Shown here: positions 27,316-36,280 of the stretch, piece after piece | Layout: every line of letters begins with the position of its first letter | How positions within the stretch are numbered: the first letter of the stretch is position 1 | From: Nocardioides panaciterrulae | GTDB taxonomy: Bacteria; Actinomycetota; Actinomycetes; Propionibacteriales; Nocardioidaceae | DNA: 64,000 bases | Reading direction: 5' to 3' | Assembly: GCF_013409645.1 (NCBI RefSeq) | Contig: NZ_JACCBG010000001.1 | Span: 496,001-560,000 of the forward strand | Notes under the pieces: model-generated | What the model was told of the DNA's origin: nothing | Database searches by the model: none | What the model saw: the letters and a program-made list of their open reading frames with translations, nothing else | Made by a program: the position numbers and the translations under genes

Positions 27316-29442
27316 ATGCCCCTCCTGACGCGCGATGACCCATCCGACCCGGAGGCGGTCGCGAACGTCAACGCCGGCGACCCGTCCCAGATCGACCGGC
27401 TCCAGGCCGAGCCCGAGGGCATGCGGGCGAGCGGGACAGAGTGGCGTGACGTGGTCGAGACGCTCCCCCACATCGTGTGGATCACCCGGCCCGACGGCTA
27501 CCACGTGTACTTCAACCAGCAGTGGATGGACTTCACGGGGCTGTCGCTCGAGGAAAGCCTGGGTGACGGGTGGAACCCGCCGTTCCACCCCGCCGAGCGC
27601 GCCCTTGCCCGCCGGCTGTGGGACGAGGCCACGCGGACCGGTGAGCCGTATGAGATCGAGTACCGGCTGCGGCGCCACGACGGGGTCTACCGCTGGATGT
27701 TGGGTCGCGCCATGCCGCTGCGCAACACGGCCGGCGAGATCGTGAAGTGGTTCGGGACCTGCACCGACATCAGCGAGTTGAAGGCGGCTCTGAAGAGTGC
27801 CGCCGAGCTGCGGGAGAAACTGGAGCGTCGAGCCGCTGAGCTCGAGGCGGCCGAGGCAGAGGCTCTGGCAGCCACGCGTGCCAAGTCGGAATTCCTCGCA
27901 GCCATGAGCCATGAGATCCGGACGCCGATGAACGGCGTGATCGGCTTGGCCAGGCTGCTCGGCGAGACGGACCTGGTCGGAGCCCAAGTGCACTACGTTG
28001 ACGGATTGCGGAAGGCTGGCACCGCGTTGCTCTCCGTCATCAACGACACCCTCGACTTCTCAAAGCTCGAGGCGGGCAAGGTGGTCCTCGAAGTCGCCAA
28101 CTTCGACCCCCGCCTCCTGCTTGAGAGGACCGCCAGCCTGATGGCGGTGCCGGCCGCGCACAAGCACGTCGAACTGATCGTCTACTGCGCGCCCGCGCTG
28201 CCGTCGCTTCTGAAGGGTGACGAGGCACGGCTGGGGCAGATCCTGCTCAACCTGGCCTCCAATGCTGTGAAGTTCACCGATCAGGGAGAGGTCGTCCTGA
28301 AGTCGCACGTCGTCTCGGCCGTGGACGCCGACCAGGTCCGCGTGCGGTTCGAGGTGACCGACTCCGGCATGGGCATCTCCGAGGACGCTCAGCGAACCCT
28401 GTTCGACTCCTTCACCCAGGCCGACGCCTCCACGACACGGAAGTTCGGTGGATCCGGCCTCGGCCTGGCCATCGCCCGGGGGCTGTGCGAGGCCATGGGC
28501 GGGTCGATGGGCGTGAACAGTACGGAGGGGGCAGGCAGCACGTTCTGGTTCGAAGTGCCTCTCGGGGTGGCCGAGCGCGTCCCGCCCCAGACGCCGGGCC
28601 GCGAACTGTTGGTGAACCAGCGAGTCCTGATCGTCGAGAAGAACGAGCGCAGCCGACACTTCCTCGAGTTGCGCCTCGGGGATTGGGGCATGCGGCCCGA
28701 GAGCCTCGAGCATGCCGGGGACGTCATGTCCCGGTTGCGAGCAGCCGTGGCCGAGGACGACCCTTACCGCTTCGCCCTCCTCGACATGGGTGTGGCCGGG
28801 ATCGACGGGTCGCACATGGCCGAAGACATCGCTGCGGACCCGAGCCTGGCAGACGCCCACGTGCTGATGCTGTCACCAACGCTGGACCTCGACCCCACGA
28901 ACCCCGGTGGACTCGAGCCGCAGGAGCTGCTTCGCAGACCTCTCCTCGGTTCAGAGCTTCTCCAGCGCATGTCGTCCCTCGTCGCTGCATCCTCGCTACC
29001 GGCGACGACCCCGCCGGAGTCGGCACCGCCTGCACCGGACCTGGGTCGGGTGCTTGTGGTCGAAGATGACGAGATCAACCAGATGATCGCCGAGGGCCTG
29101 CTCGTAAAGCTTGGGTACGAGGTCGACGTCGCCGGCAACGGCCTGGAAGCCCTGAGCGCTGTGGCTGACAGCGCCTATGTGGCCGTCCTCATGGACTGCC
29201 ACATGCCCTTCATGGACGGCTACACCGCGACAGCGGCGATCCGAGCGGCCGAATCGGCGAACGATCGCCTTCCCATCATCGCCATGACCGCAGCCGTGAC
29301 GGTCGCGGAGCAGGAACGCTGCCACGCGGCAGGCATGGACGCCTATCTCTCGAAGCCGGTCGACTTCGATGTGCTGCGCGAGACGTTGAATCTGTGGGCT
29401 CGCCCGGCCACACCCTCGCCCGCGATCGAACTACGCCACTAG
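27316..29442 (+). CDS. Hybrid sensor histidine kinase, PAS-HisKA-HATPase-REC-REC
   Basis: 708 residues, no membrane segment. A PAS/PAC domain (WRDVVETLPHIVWITRPDGY to FGTCTDISE, residues 44-155) is joined by a coiled coil (ELREKLERRAAELEAAEAEA) to HisKA with MSHEIRTPMNG (H199), then HATPase with NAVKFTDQG, DSGMGIS and GSGLGLAIARGLCEAMGG. Two receiver domains follow: the first keeps an Asp (D490, LLDMGVAG) but is otherwise degenerate, while the second is complete (VEDDEINQ, D627 in LMDCHMPFMDG, final Lys in LSKPVDF). No partner gene is near. Codons are less G/C-ending than in neighbouring genes and it lies beside tRNA-Lys, hinting at acquisition. The ribosome site is weak. Confidence 0.93.
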   Translation: MPLLTRDDPSDPEAVANVNAGDPSQIDRLQAEPEGMRASGTEWRDVVETLPHIVWITRPDGYHVYFNQQWMDFTGLSLEESLGDGWNPPFHPAERALARRLWDEATRTGEPYEIEYRLRRHDGVYRWMLGRAMPLRNTAGEIVKWFGTCTDISELKAALKSAAELREKLERRAAELEAAEAEALAATRAKSEFLAAMSHEIRTPMNGVIGLARLLGETDLVGAQVHYVDGLRKAGTALLSVINDTLDFSKLEAGKVVLEVANFDPRLLLERTASLMAVPAAHKHVELIVYCAPALPSLLKGDEARLGQILLNLASNAVKFTDQGEVVLKSHVVSAVDADQVRVRFEVTDSGMGISEDAQRTLFDSFTQADASTTRKFGGSGLGLAIARGLCEAMGGSMGVNSTEGAGSTFWFEVPLGVAERVPPQTPGRELLVNQRVLIVEKNERSRHFLELRLGDWGMRPESLEHAGDVMSRLRAAVAEDDPYRFALLDMGVAGIDGSHMAEDIAADPSLADAHVLMLSPTLDLDPTNPGGLEPQELLRRPLLGSELLQRMSSLVAASSLPATTPPESAPPAPDLGRVLVVEDDEINQMIAEGLLVKLGYEVDVAGNGLEALSAVADSAYVAVLMDCHMPFMDGYTATAAIRAAESANDRLPIIAMTAAVTVAEQERCHAAGMDAYLSKPVDFDVLRETLNLWARPATPSPAIELRH

Positions 29443-29546
29443 CCGCGAGGGCGACGGTACGAAGACGCGCTCGTCCCGGCCTGCGGGTCACTAGGTGAGG
29501 CGCCGGGCCGCTGCGTGACGGGGGCCGGCAGAGGGCGGCGGCCGGA

Positions 29547-30287
29547 TCAGTTCGAGCGGTGCGCGCTGATGTGGCGCTGCAGGTAGGTGAGGTGCTCGAT
29601 GATCGCCTCCTCGCCGGCGGCGGCGTCCTGCTGCTCGATCGCGCGCAGGATCCGCTGGTGCTGCTTGACGGTGTCCCGGCCGACCTCGGGGGACAGGTCG
29701 AGGTAGTGCACGGGCTCCGTCGCGTGGTGCAGCGCGGCGACGAAGCTCGCCAGCACCCGGTTGCCGGAGGCCCGTGCGATCAGCGTGTGGAACTCGCGGT
29801 CCAGCTCGGGGATGTGCGGGTCGTCGACCGAGGCGGTCTTCTGCTGCCCGACGATCTCCGCGAGCCGGGCGAGCTCCTCGGCGTCGCGGTTGACGGCGGC
29901 CAGGCGGACCGACGGCACCTCCAGCAGCTGCCGGACGTCCGCGACCTCGTCGAAGTGGATCGTGCCGAGGGCCAGCAGGTTCTCCACCGACTCGCTCATG
30001 ACCGCACCGAGGGAGTGGTAGTCGACCGACTGGACGAAGTTGCCGCCGCGCGCCCCGGGCACCTTCGTGATCAGCCGCTGGGAGGTGAGCACGCGCAGGG
30101 CCTCGCGCAGCGTGGTCCGGCTGACGTTGAACTGGCGCGCGAGCTCGGCCTCGGGGGGCAGCATCTCTCCGGACTTGAGCTCGCCGGACAAGATGGCGGC
30201 CCGGATGGTCTCCTCGACCTGCTCCCGGGGCCGCAGCACCGTGCGCCCGATCACCTTGGTGGCTCCGTTGGACTCGTACGGTTTCAT
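29547..30287 (-). CDS. FadR-type GntR-family transcriptional regulator
   Basis: 246 residues. The N-terminal winged helix reads LKSGEMLPPEAELARQFNVS, then RTTLREALRVLTSQRLITKV; the C-terminal FCD domain has the Asp/His metal or ligand residues (DREFHTLIARASGN, HQRILRAIEQQD). It is transcribed divergently from a CoA-dependent catabolic operon and is probably its repressor, released by an acyl-CoA or acid intermediate. The ATG at 30287 was chosen over a frame extending 36 codons upstream because GAGGA precedes it and the family alignment begins there. A motif like that in the two cluster promoters lies about 35 nt before its start. Confidence 0.88.
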   Translation of the reverse strand: MKPYESNGATKVIGRTVLRPREQVEETIRAAILSGELKSGEMLPPEAELARQFNVSRTTLREALRVLTSQRLITKVPGARGGNFVQSVDYHSLGAVMSESVENLLALGTIHFDEVADVRQLLEVPSVRLAAVNRDAEELARLAEIVGQQKTASVDDPHIPELDREFHTLIARASGNRVLASFVAALHHATEPVHYLDLSPEVGRDTVKQHQRILRAIEQQDAAAGEEAIIEHLTYLQRHISAHRSN

Positions 30288-30317
30288 GTCCGTCCTCAAT
30301 GGCGGCGAGTGGTCGAC

Positions 30318-30335
30318 GATGGTAAATGTCTGACC
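30318..30335 (-). promoter_or_regulatory. Candidate GntR operator before the fadR-type gene
   Basis: The minus strand reads GGTCAGACATTTACCATC, similar to the GTTGGACATTATCC motif in the two promoters of the catabolic cluster (shared GT, GACATT, CC). Autoregulation is inferred. Confidence 0.35.
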
Positions 30336-30439
30336 TTCGTCGTTGCGGTCCCAGCAGGTTACCTCGCAGTTTCCCGGGTGTTCGTACTTCCCCATGCATG
30401 TCCTCGGCGGGCCCGCTCCGGCTCGATGACGGACTCCGG

Positions 30440-30468
30440 TTGACCGTCGTGCAAATGTTGGACATTAT
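30440..30468 (+). promoter_or_regulatory. Promoter and candidate operator of the CoA-catabolic operon
   Basis: TTGACC (30440-30445), 17 bp, CATTAT (30463-30468). The start point expected 7 nt on is the GTG at 30475, so the mRNA is probably leaderless. The spacer and -10 contain GTTGGACATTAT, repeated in the transporter promoter at 43089-43100. Confidence 0.65.
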
Positions 30469-30474
30469 CCAGAT

Positions 30475-31707
30475 GTGACTTCCATGGCAGCGCCTCGGAC
30501 GGAGGCACCCCTGGCCGGTGTGCGGGTGGTGGACATGACCACCTCGTACGCCGGGCCCACCGCGTCGATGTATCTGGCCGACCTCGGCGCCACCGTGATC
30601 AAGGTCGAGCGCCCCGGGCGCGGGGACGACGCCCGCAGCTGGGGGCCGCCGTTCGTGGACGGCGTCTCGGCGTGGTTCGCGTCCGCCAACCGCAACAAGC
30701 TGTCGTTCGCGGTCAACCTCCGCACCCCGGAGGGGCTGGACGCGCTGCTGCGGCTGCTGGACGACGCGGACGTCTTCCTGCAGAACATGAACCCCGCCAA
30801 GCTCGTCCGCATGGGCATCGACGGCGAGAGCCTGCGGGCCCGCAACCCGCGCCTCGTCTACTGCGCCATGTCGGGCTTCGGGCTCGACGGGCCCGACAGC
30901 GCGCTGGCCGGTTACGACCTCGTCGCCCAGGCGCGCTCCGGGCTGATGTCGGTGACCGGCGAGAGCGGCGGCGCCCCGCAGCGGGTCTCGACCGCGCTCT
31001 CCGACATCGGGACGGGGATGGCGGCGGCCATCGCGATCAACGCGGCGCTCGTGCGGCAGGCCCGCACCGGCGTGGGCGAGACCATCGACGTCTCCCTCCT
31101 GGACACCGACCTGGCGCTGATGGCTCCCCGGATCGCCGCGTACTGCGCGGGCGAGCCGGAGCCGGCGCCCAGCGGCGGGACGGACTCCGTGCTCTCGGTC
31201 TACCAGCCGTTCGAGACCGCCGACCGCACCCTGGTGCTGGCGATCGGCAACGACGTGATCTGGCAGCGCTTCTGCGTGGCCGCGGAGCTGCCCGAGCTCG
31301 GCGCGGACCCGGCGCTCGCCGACAACGCCGGCCGCCGCGCGGACCGGGAGCGGGTCATCGCGCTGGTCGCGGCGCGGCTGGCGGAGAGGCCGGCCACGGA
31401 GTGGCTGCGGATCTTCGCCGAGGCCCAGGTGCCGGCCGCGCTGGTCCAGTCGCTGTCCGAGGTCGTCAAGGACCCGCAGGTGGTCGCCCGCACCGCGGTG
31501 CTCCCGGTGCCCGGTGCCCGGGACCTGGTGAGCGTCCACAGCCCCTTCCGGCTCGGGTCGCAGGCGGCCCCGCGCAACGAGCGGTTCCCGGACCTGGGTG
31601 CCGACACCCGCCGGATCCTGACCCGCATCGGCTACACGGAGTACCAGATCGACGCCCTCGTGGCTTCCGGCGCGGTCGGCCTGGCCGCCGAGGAGGTCTC
31701 GCGGTGA
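30475..31707 (+). CDS. Class III (CaiB/BaiF) CoA-transferase
   Basis: 410 residues. Family III CoA-transferases move CoA between acids via an aspartyl thioester; the nucleophile fits D148 in GYDLVAQA. Other marks: GVRVVDMTTSYAGPTASMYL, ADLGATVIKVERPGRGDDAR and NRNKLSFAVNLRTPEG. First gene of the operon. The GTG at 30475 coincides with the predicted transcript start; an ATG three codons on is the alternative. The next gene overlaps by GTGA. The acceptor acid is unknown. Confidence 0.92.
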   Translation: MTSMAAPRTEAPLAGVRVVDMTTSYAGPTASMYLADLGATVIKVERPGRGDDARSWGPPFVDGVSAWFASANRNKLSFAVNLRTPEGLDALLRLLDDADVFLQNMNPAKLVRMGIDGESLRARNPRLVYCAMSGFGLDGPDSALAGYDLVAQARSGLMSVTGESGGAPQRVSTALSDIGTGMAAAIAINAALVRQARTGVGETIDVSLLDTDLALMAPRIAAYCAGEPEPAPSGGTDSVLSVYQPFETADRTLVLAIGNDVIWQRFCVAAELPELGADPALADNAGRRADRERVIALVAARLAERPATEWLRIFAEAQVPAALVQSLSEVVKDPQVVARTAVLPVPGARDLVSVHSPFRLGSQAAPRNERFPDLGADTRRILTRIGYTEYQIDALVASGAVGLAAEEVSR

Positions 31708-32516
31708 GCACGGCCGACGTGGTGCTCGTCGAGCGCCGACGGCACGTCACGACCCTGACCATCAACCGGCCGGAGGTCTTCAACGCCCTCGACCAGGAGG
31801 TGCTCGGGGCGCTCCACCGCGAGGTGCTGGCCGCCGCCGCGGACCCGTCCACCCGGGTGGTGGTGCTCACCGGCTGCGGCGAGAAGGCGTTCAGCGCCGG
31901 CGCCGACCTCAAGGAGCTCCAGGGCATGGGCGCGGACCGGGCGCACGAGGTGATGTGCCGCGGGCAGCAGGTGCTGCGCGAGATCGAGCGGGCGGGCGTC
32001 CCGGTCATCGCCGCCGTCAACGGGGTCGCCCTCGGCGGCGGGTTCGAGCTCGTGCTCGCGTGCACCTTCCCCGTCCTCTCGACCCGCGCCTCGCTCGGTC
32101 TCCCGGAGGCGGGCCTCGGCCTGATCCCCGGGTACGGCGGGACCCAGCGGCTGCCGCGGGTGGTCGGCCAGCAGGTGGCCGCCCACCTGATGCTCACCGG
32201 CGCCCGCCTGGACGCCGAGCGCGCCCACCGGCTCGGGCTCACCCCGGTCCCGCCGGTCGCCCCCGAGGAGCTGACGGCGACCGCGACCGCCCTCGCCGAC
32301 CGGGTCGCCGCCCAGGGACCGACCGCGGTGCGGTCGATCCTGGCCGCCCTCGAGGCCGGACGTGACGCCACCCTGGACGCGGGCCTTCAGCTCGAGACCG
32401 GGCTCGCCGCCCTGGCCGTCGCCGGGGCCGAGTCCGACGAGGGCATCGCCGCCTTCCTCGAGCGCCGCGCGCCCGCGTTCACCGACCCCGACACCGCCGG
32501 CGAGGAGCCCCAGTGA
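31704..32516 (+). CDS. Enoyl-CoA hydratase/isomerase (crotonase family), catalytic Glu pair present
   Basis: 270 residues. The oxyanion-hole segments FSAGADLKELQGMG and NGVALGGGFELVLAC are present, with both catalytic acids of a true hydratase (Glu in GGGFEL and in LPEAGLGLIPGYGGTQRLPR). It should hydrate a 2-enoyl-CoA. GTGA overlap with the CoA-transferase and with the next dehydrogenase indicates coupled translation. Confidence 0.92.
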   Translation: MSTADVVLVERRRHVTTLTINRPEVFNALDQEVLGALHREVLAAAADPSTRVVVLTGCGEKAFSAGADLKELQGMGADRAHEVMCRGQQVLREIERAGVPVIAAVNGVALGGGFELVLACTFPVLSTRASLGLPEAGLGLIPGYGGTQRLPRVVGQQVAAHLMLTGARLDAERAHRLGLTPVPPVAPEELTATATALADRVAAQGPTAVRSILAALEAGRDATLDAGLQLETGLAALAVAGAESDEGIAAFLERRAPAFTDPDTAGEEPQ

Positions 32517-33736
32517 GCGTCGAACCGCTCGAGCTCGACACCGATCCCGAGGCCTACCTGGCGCTGCACGACCTGCTCGACGAGCCGGCGGCCGACGCCG
32601 GGCTCACCGACCGGGAGCGCGAGGTCCGGGAGACGGCCCGCCGCGTGGTCGCCCACGAGGTGGCCCCCCGGGCGGCCCGGCTGGACGCCGACCACACCTT
32701 CGCCGGCGACAGCGTGCAGGCGCTGGCCCGGGCGGGACTGATGGGACTGGTGTTCCCGGAGCACCTCGGCGGCAGCGGCGACACCAACGTCGCCTACGCG
32801 GTCGCGATGGAGGAGGTCACGGCCGGCTGCGCGGCCACCTCGCTGGTCTTCATGACCCAGATGCACGCCGCCTACCCGATCCTGCTCGCGGGCTCCGAGG
32901 AGCTCGCGCGGCGCTACATCCCGGGCCTGCTGGACGGCTCGGTCTACGGCTCGCTCGGGATCACCGAGCCGAACGCCGGCAGCGACGTCTCGAGCCTGCA
33001 GACGACGGCCCGACCGACCGGGGAGGGCTACGTCCTCAACGGGTCGAAGACGTTCATCACCACCGGCGACCGGGCCGGCGTCATCGTCTGCTTCGCCACC
33101 GTGGACAGGAGCCTGGGCCGGCGCGGCGTGACCGCGTTCGTGGTCGACGGCGGCTGGCCGGGCGTGGGCCACGGGCAGCCCTTCGACAAGATGGGCATGC
33201 ACGGATCCAGCACCGCGGAGCTGTTCTTCGACGACGTGCAGGTCCCCGCCGACCATCTCCTCGGCGAGGAGCGTGGGGGCTGGTCGGTGGTGATGAGCTC
33301 GGTGGTCAAGTCCCGCATCAGCGCGGCCGCCCAGGGCGTCGGCCTCGCCCGCGCCGCCTACGCCCGGACCCTGGCGACGTTGACCCGGTTGCACGGGACC
33401 CGGCTGCCCGACGAGCAGACGTTCGCGCTCGCCGAGCTGCGTGGCCGGATCCTGCAGGGACGGCTGTTGCTGCACGCGGTCGCCCGCCAGGTGGACGGCT
33501 CCACCGACATCCCCAGCGGGCAGATCGGGATGATGAAGCAGGCCTGCACCGACCTCGGGTTCGCCGCCGCCGTCGAGGCGACCCGCATCCTGGGCCCGCA
33601 CGGCGACCTCGCCGTGCTCGGCGTCGAGCGGTGCCTGCGCGACGCGAAGGTCACCCAGATCTACGACGGCACCAACGAGATCCAGCGGCTGCTCATCGGC
33701 CGCGAGATCACCCGCGCGATGGGAGAGCTGACATGA
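32513..33736 (+). CDS. Acyl-CoA dehydrogenase (FAD)
   Basis: 407 residues. YGSLGITEPNAGSDVSSLQT and TGEGYVLNGSKTFITTGDRA are the FAD/substrate signature; VMMKQ-type and KVTQIYDGTNEIQRLLIGR close the protein. At the position of the usual catalytic Glu (YEGT) there is Asp (D385, YDGT), which could lower activity or alter chain selectivity. It introduces a 2,3 double bond in an acyl-CoA. GTG start overlaps the hydratase stop; its own stop overlaps the SDR start. Confidence 0.92.
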   Translation: MSVEPLELDTDPEAYLALHDLLDEPAADAGLTDREREVRETARRVVAHEVAPRAARLDADHTFAGDSVQALARAGLMGLVFPEHLGGSGDTNVAYAVAMEEVTAGCAATSLVFMTQMHAAYPILLAGSEELARRYIPGLLDGSVYGSLGITEPNAGSDVSSLQTTARPTGEGYVLNGSKTFITTGDRAGVIVCFATVDRSLGRRGVTAFVVDGGWPGVGHGQPFDKMGMHGSSTAELFFDDVQVPADHLLGEERGGWSVVMSSVVKSRISAAAQGVGLARAAYARTLATLTRLHGTRLPDEQTFALAELRGRILQGRLLLHAVARQVDGSTDIPSGQIGMMKQACTDLGFAAAVEATRILGPHGDLAVLGVERCLRDAKVTQIYDGTNEIQRLLIGREITRAMGELT

Positions 33737-34485
33737 CGGAGCTGAGCGGCAAGGTCGCGATCGTGACCGGCGCCGGACGAGGACTGGGCCGGTCGATGGC
33801 TGCGGCGTTGGTCCGGGCCGGGGCCGCGGTGACCGTGGCGGCCCGCACCGGCGCGGAGCTCGACACGTTCGTCGCCGAGGCCACCGCCGCCGGAGGGCAG
33901 GCGCTGGCCTGCCCGACCGACGTCACGGACGAGGCCGCGGTCGAGCAGATGGTCCGATCGACGATGGAGACCTTCGGCCGCGTCGACATCCTGGTCAACA
34001 ACTCCGGGATCGTGGCGAGCACCCCGCTGCTCGACCAGCCGGCCGCGGAGTGGGACCGGGTGGTGAGCACCAACCTGCGCGGCACCTACCTGGCCACCCG
34101 GGCCGCCGGGCGCCACCTGGTGGCCCAGGGCTCGGGCAAGGTCATCAACGTCGCCTCGAACTTCGCCCTGCAGGGGGTGGCGAACCATGCGGCGTACTCC
34201 GCCTCCAAGGCCGGCGTCATCGCCTTCACCCGGTCGATGGCGATCGAGTGGGCCCGCAGCGGCGTCCAGGTCAACGCGATCGCGCCCGGCTACTTCGCCA
34301 CCCCGCTCAACGCCGCGCTCCGGGAGGACGCCGAGGCCACGGCCAAGGTGGTGCGCGCCATCCCGGCCCGCCGCATGGGCCAGCCGGAGGAGCTCGAGCC
34401 GTGGCTGCTGCTGCTCGCGGGCAGCGCCTCGGACTTCATGACCGGCGAGGTCATCGTCATCGACGGCGGCCAGTCGGTTCGCTGA
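33733..34485 (+). CDS. Short-chain dehydrogenase/reductase
   Basis: 250 residues of the classical SDR type: TGAGRGLGRS (NAD(P) binding), NNSGI, INVASNFAL Ser and the Y155-SASK-159 catalytic pair, with FMTGEVIVIDGGQ at the end. Most likely a 3-hydroxyacyl-CoA or hydroxy-acid dehydrogenase of this pathway, possibly FabG-like. ATGA overlap with the acyl-CoA dehydrogenase. Confidence 0.92.
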   Translation: MTELSGKVAIVTGAGRGLGRSMAAALVRAGAAVTVAARTGAELDTFVAEATAAGGQALACPTDVTDEAAVEQMVRSTMETFGRVDILVNNSGIVASTPLLDQPAAEWDRVVSTNLRGTYLATRAAGRHLVAQGSGKVINVASNFALQGVANHAAYSASKAGVIAFTRSMAIEWARSGVQVNAIAPGYFATPLNAALREDAEATAKVVRAIPARRMGQPEELEPWLLLLAGSASDFMTGEVIVIDGGQSVR

Positions 34486-34520
34486 CGCCCCCGCCCGATC
34501 TCGCACACCAGGGAGAACCA

Positions 34521-35399
34521 TTGAGCAACCAGACCAAGACCGTCGCCGTCCTCGGCGCCGGCACCATGGGCTCGGGCATCGCCACCGTGATGGCCCGCGC
34601 CGGGCACCGCACCATCTTGTTCGACGTCGACGAGGCGAACCTCAAGCGCGGCATCGACACCGTGCACGGGTTCTTCGACAAGAGCGTCCGGATCGGCAAG
34701 CTCGACGCCGAGGCGGGGGAGGCCGCGAAGGCCGCCCTGGTCGGCAGCGTGGACCTGGCCGACCTCGCCTCGTGCGACGTCGTCGTCGAGGCGATCTTCG
34801 AGGACCTGCAGCTGAAGAAGGACACCTTCGGCCGCCTCGACGAGATCGTCTCCGACTCGACGCTGCTGCACACCAACACCTCGACGCTGTCGGTGACCGG
34901 CATCGCCTCCGGCTCGCGGCGACCCGAGCGCGTCGTCGGAACCCACTACTGCAACCCGGCCCCGCTGATGAAGCTGGTCGAGGTCGCCGACGGCCGGCAC
35001 ACCGCCGACTGGGCGCACAAGGCGACCGTCGAGTTCCTCGGCACGCTCGGCAAGACCAGCGTGGTGACCCAGGACCGGCCGGGCTTCATCGTGAACCGCT
35101 TCCTGATCCCGTGGGAGAACTCCTGCATCGCGGCGCTGGAGTCCGGGCTCGGCACCCGGGAGTCGATCGACGCGGCCGTGCTCGGCGCGCTCGGGCACCC
35201 GATGGGCCCCTTCCGGTTGCTCGACATCGTCGGGCTCGACATCCACCAGCAGGTCGCGACCCGGCTCTACGAGCAATTGCGCGACCCGCGGTTCTTTCCC
35301 CCGCCCATGGTCGAGCGGATGGTCGCGGCGGGCGACCTCGGCCGGAAGACCGGCCGCGGCTTCTACGAGTACGAGGACACCCGGCTCTTCGGGTCCTGA
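34521..35399 (+). CDS. 3-hydroxyacyl-CoA dehydrogenase (first of three)
   Basis: 292 residues: VAVLGAGTMGSGIATVMARA (NAD), the NTSTLSVTGIA strand, catalytic His in GTHYCNPAP (HFFNP in most relatives), then DRPGFIVNRFLIPWENSC and GHPMGPFRLLDIVGLDIHQQ. TTG start with GGGAG 5 nt upstream. It oxidises a 3-hydroxyacyl-CoA. The Tyr-Cys in place of Phe-Phe next to the catalytic His suggests a distinct substrate pocket. Confidence 0.92.
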   Translation: MSNQTKTVAVLGAGTMGSGIATVMARAGHRTILFDVDEANLKRGIDTVHGFFDKSVRIGKLDAEAGEAAKAALVGSVDLADLASCDVVVEAIFEDLQLKKDTFGRLDEIVSDSTLLHTNTSTLSVTGIASGSRRPERVVGTHYCNPAPLMKLVEVADGRHTADWAHKATVEFLGTLGKTSVVTQDRPGFIVNRFLIPWENSCIAALESGLGTRESIDAAVLGALGHPMGPFRLLDIVGLDIHQQVATRLYEQLRDPRFFPPPMVERMVAAGDLGRKTGRGFYEYEDTRLFGS

Positions 35400-35410
35400 C
35401 GGAGGTAGAG

Positions 35411-36280
35411 ATGAACGACTTTCAGAAGATCGGCCTGCTCGGCTGCGGCACCATGGGCTCCGGCATCGCGCACGTGTTCGCGGCCTCCGGCCGCGATGTG
35501 GTCGTGCTCGAATCCGACGACAGCCGGGTCGCCGCCGGCCTGGCCGCGGTCGCCGGGTCGCTGGACGGCGCGGTCCGCCGCGGCAAGGCGACGCCGGACG
35601 ACAGGGCGGCCGCGCTCGCCCGCCTCACCGGCACGACCGACGTCACCGACCTGGCCGCCGTGGACCTGGTGATCGAGTCGGTCAGCGAGGACGTCGACGT
35701 CAAGTCGGCCGTGCTCGGCCGGGTGGCCGCGGTGGTGGGTGGGCAGGTGCCGATCCTCACCAACACCTCCGCCCTGTCCGTGACCGAGCTCGCCGCGGCG
35801 CTGCCCAACCCGGCCCGGGTGGCGGGCCTGCACTTCTTCAACCCCGCGCCGGCGATGCGCACCGTCGAGGTCGTCGGCGCGCTGCAGACCGAGCCCGGGC
35901 TGATCGACCGGCTCGTCGAGCTCGTCGAGACCCTCGACGGCAAGGTCCCGGTGGTGGTCAAGGACCGGCCCGGGTTCCTGGTCAACGCGCTCCTGCTCCC
36001 TTACCTCAACGACGTCATCTCCGAGCTGGACAGCGGGCTGGCCACCGCGGAGGACATCGACGTCGCGCTCAAGCTGGGGCTGGGGTACCGGACCGGCCCG
36101 CTGGAGCTGCTCGACCTGATCGGTCTCGACGTGCACCTGCACGCCACCGAGAGCGCGTACGCCGCCACCCTCGACGACCGGTACGCCCCGCCGCCGCTGC
36201 TGCGCCAGATGGTCGCCGCCGGGCGCCTCGGCGCCAAGAGCGGCCACGGCTTCCGCATCGGTGAGGAGGCCCCGTCGTGA
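35411..36280 (+). CDS. 3-hydroxyacyl-CoA dehydrogenase (second)
   Basis: 289 residues: IGLLGCGTMGSGIAHVFAAS, NTSALSVTELA, the standard GLHFFNPAPAM catalytic His region, DRPGFLVNALLLPYLNDVIS and YRTGPLELLDLIGLDVHLHA. GGAGG lies 5 nt before the ATG, 11 bp after the previous gene. It is clearly a diverged paralogue of the neighbour, not a recent duplicate. Confidence 0.93.
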   Translation: MNDFQKIGLLGCGTMGSGIAHVFAASGRDVVVLESDDSRVAAGLAAVAGSLDGAVRRGKATPDDRAAALARLTGTTDVTDLAAVDLVIESVSEDVDVKSAVLGRVAAVVGGQVPILTNTSALSVTELAAALPNPARVAGLHFFNPAPAMRTVEVVGALQTEPGLIDRLVELVETLDGKVPVVVKDRPGFLVNALLLPYLNDVISELDSGLATAEDIDVALKLGLGYRTGPLELLDLIGLDVHLHATESAYAATLDDRYAPPPLLRQMVAAGRLGAKSGHGFRIGEEAPS

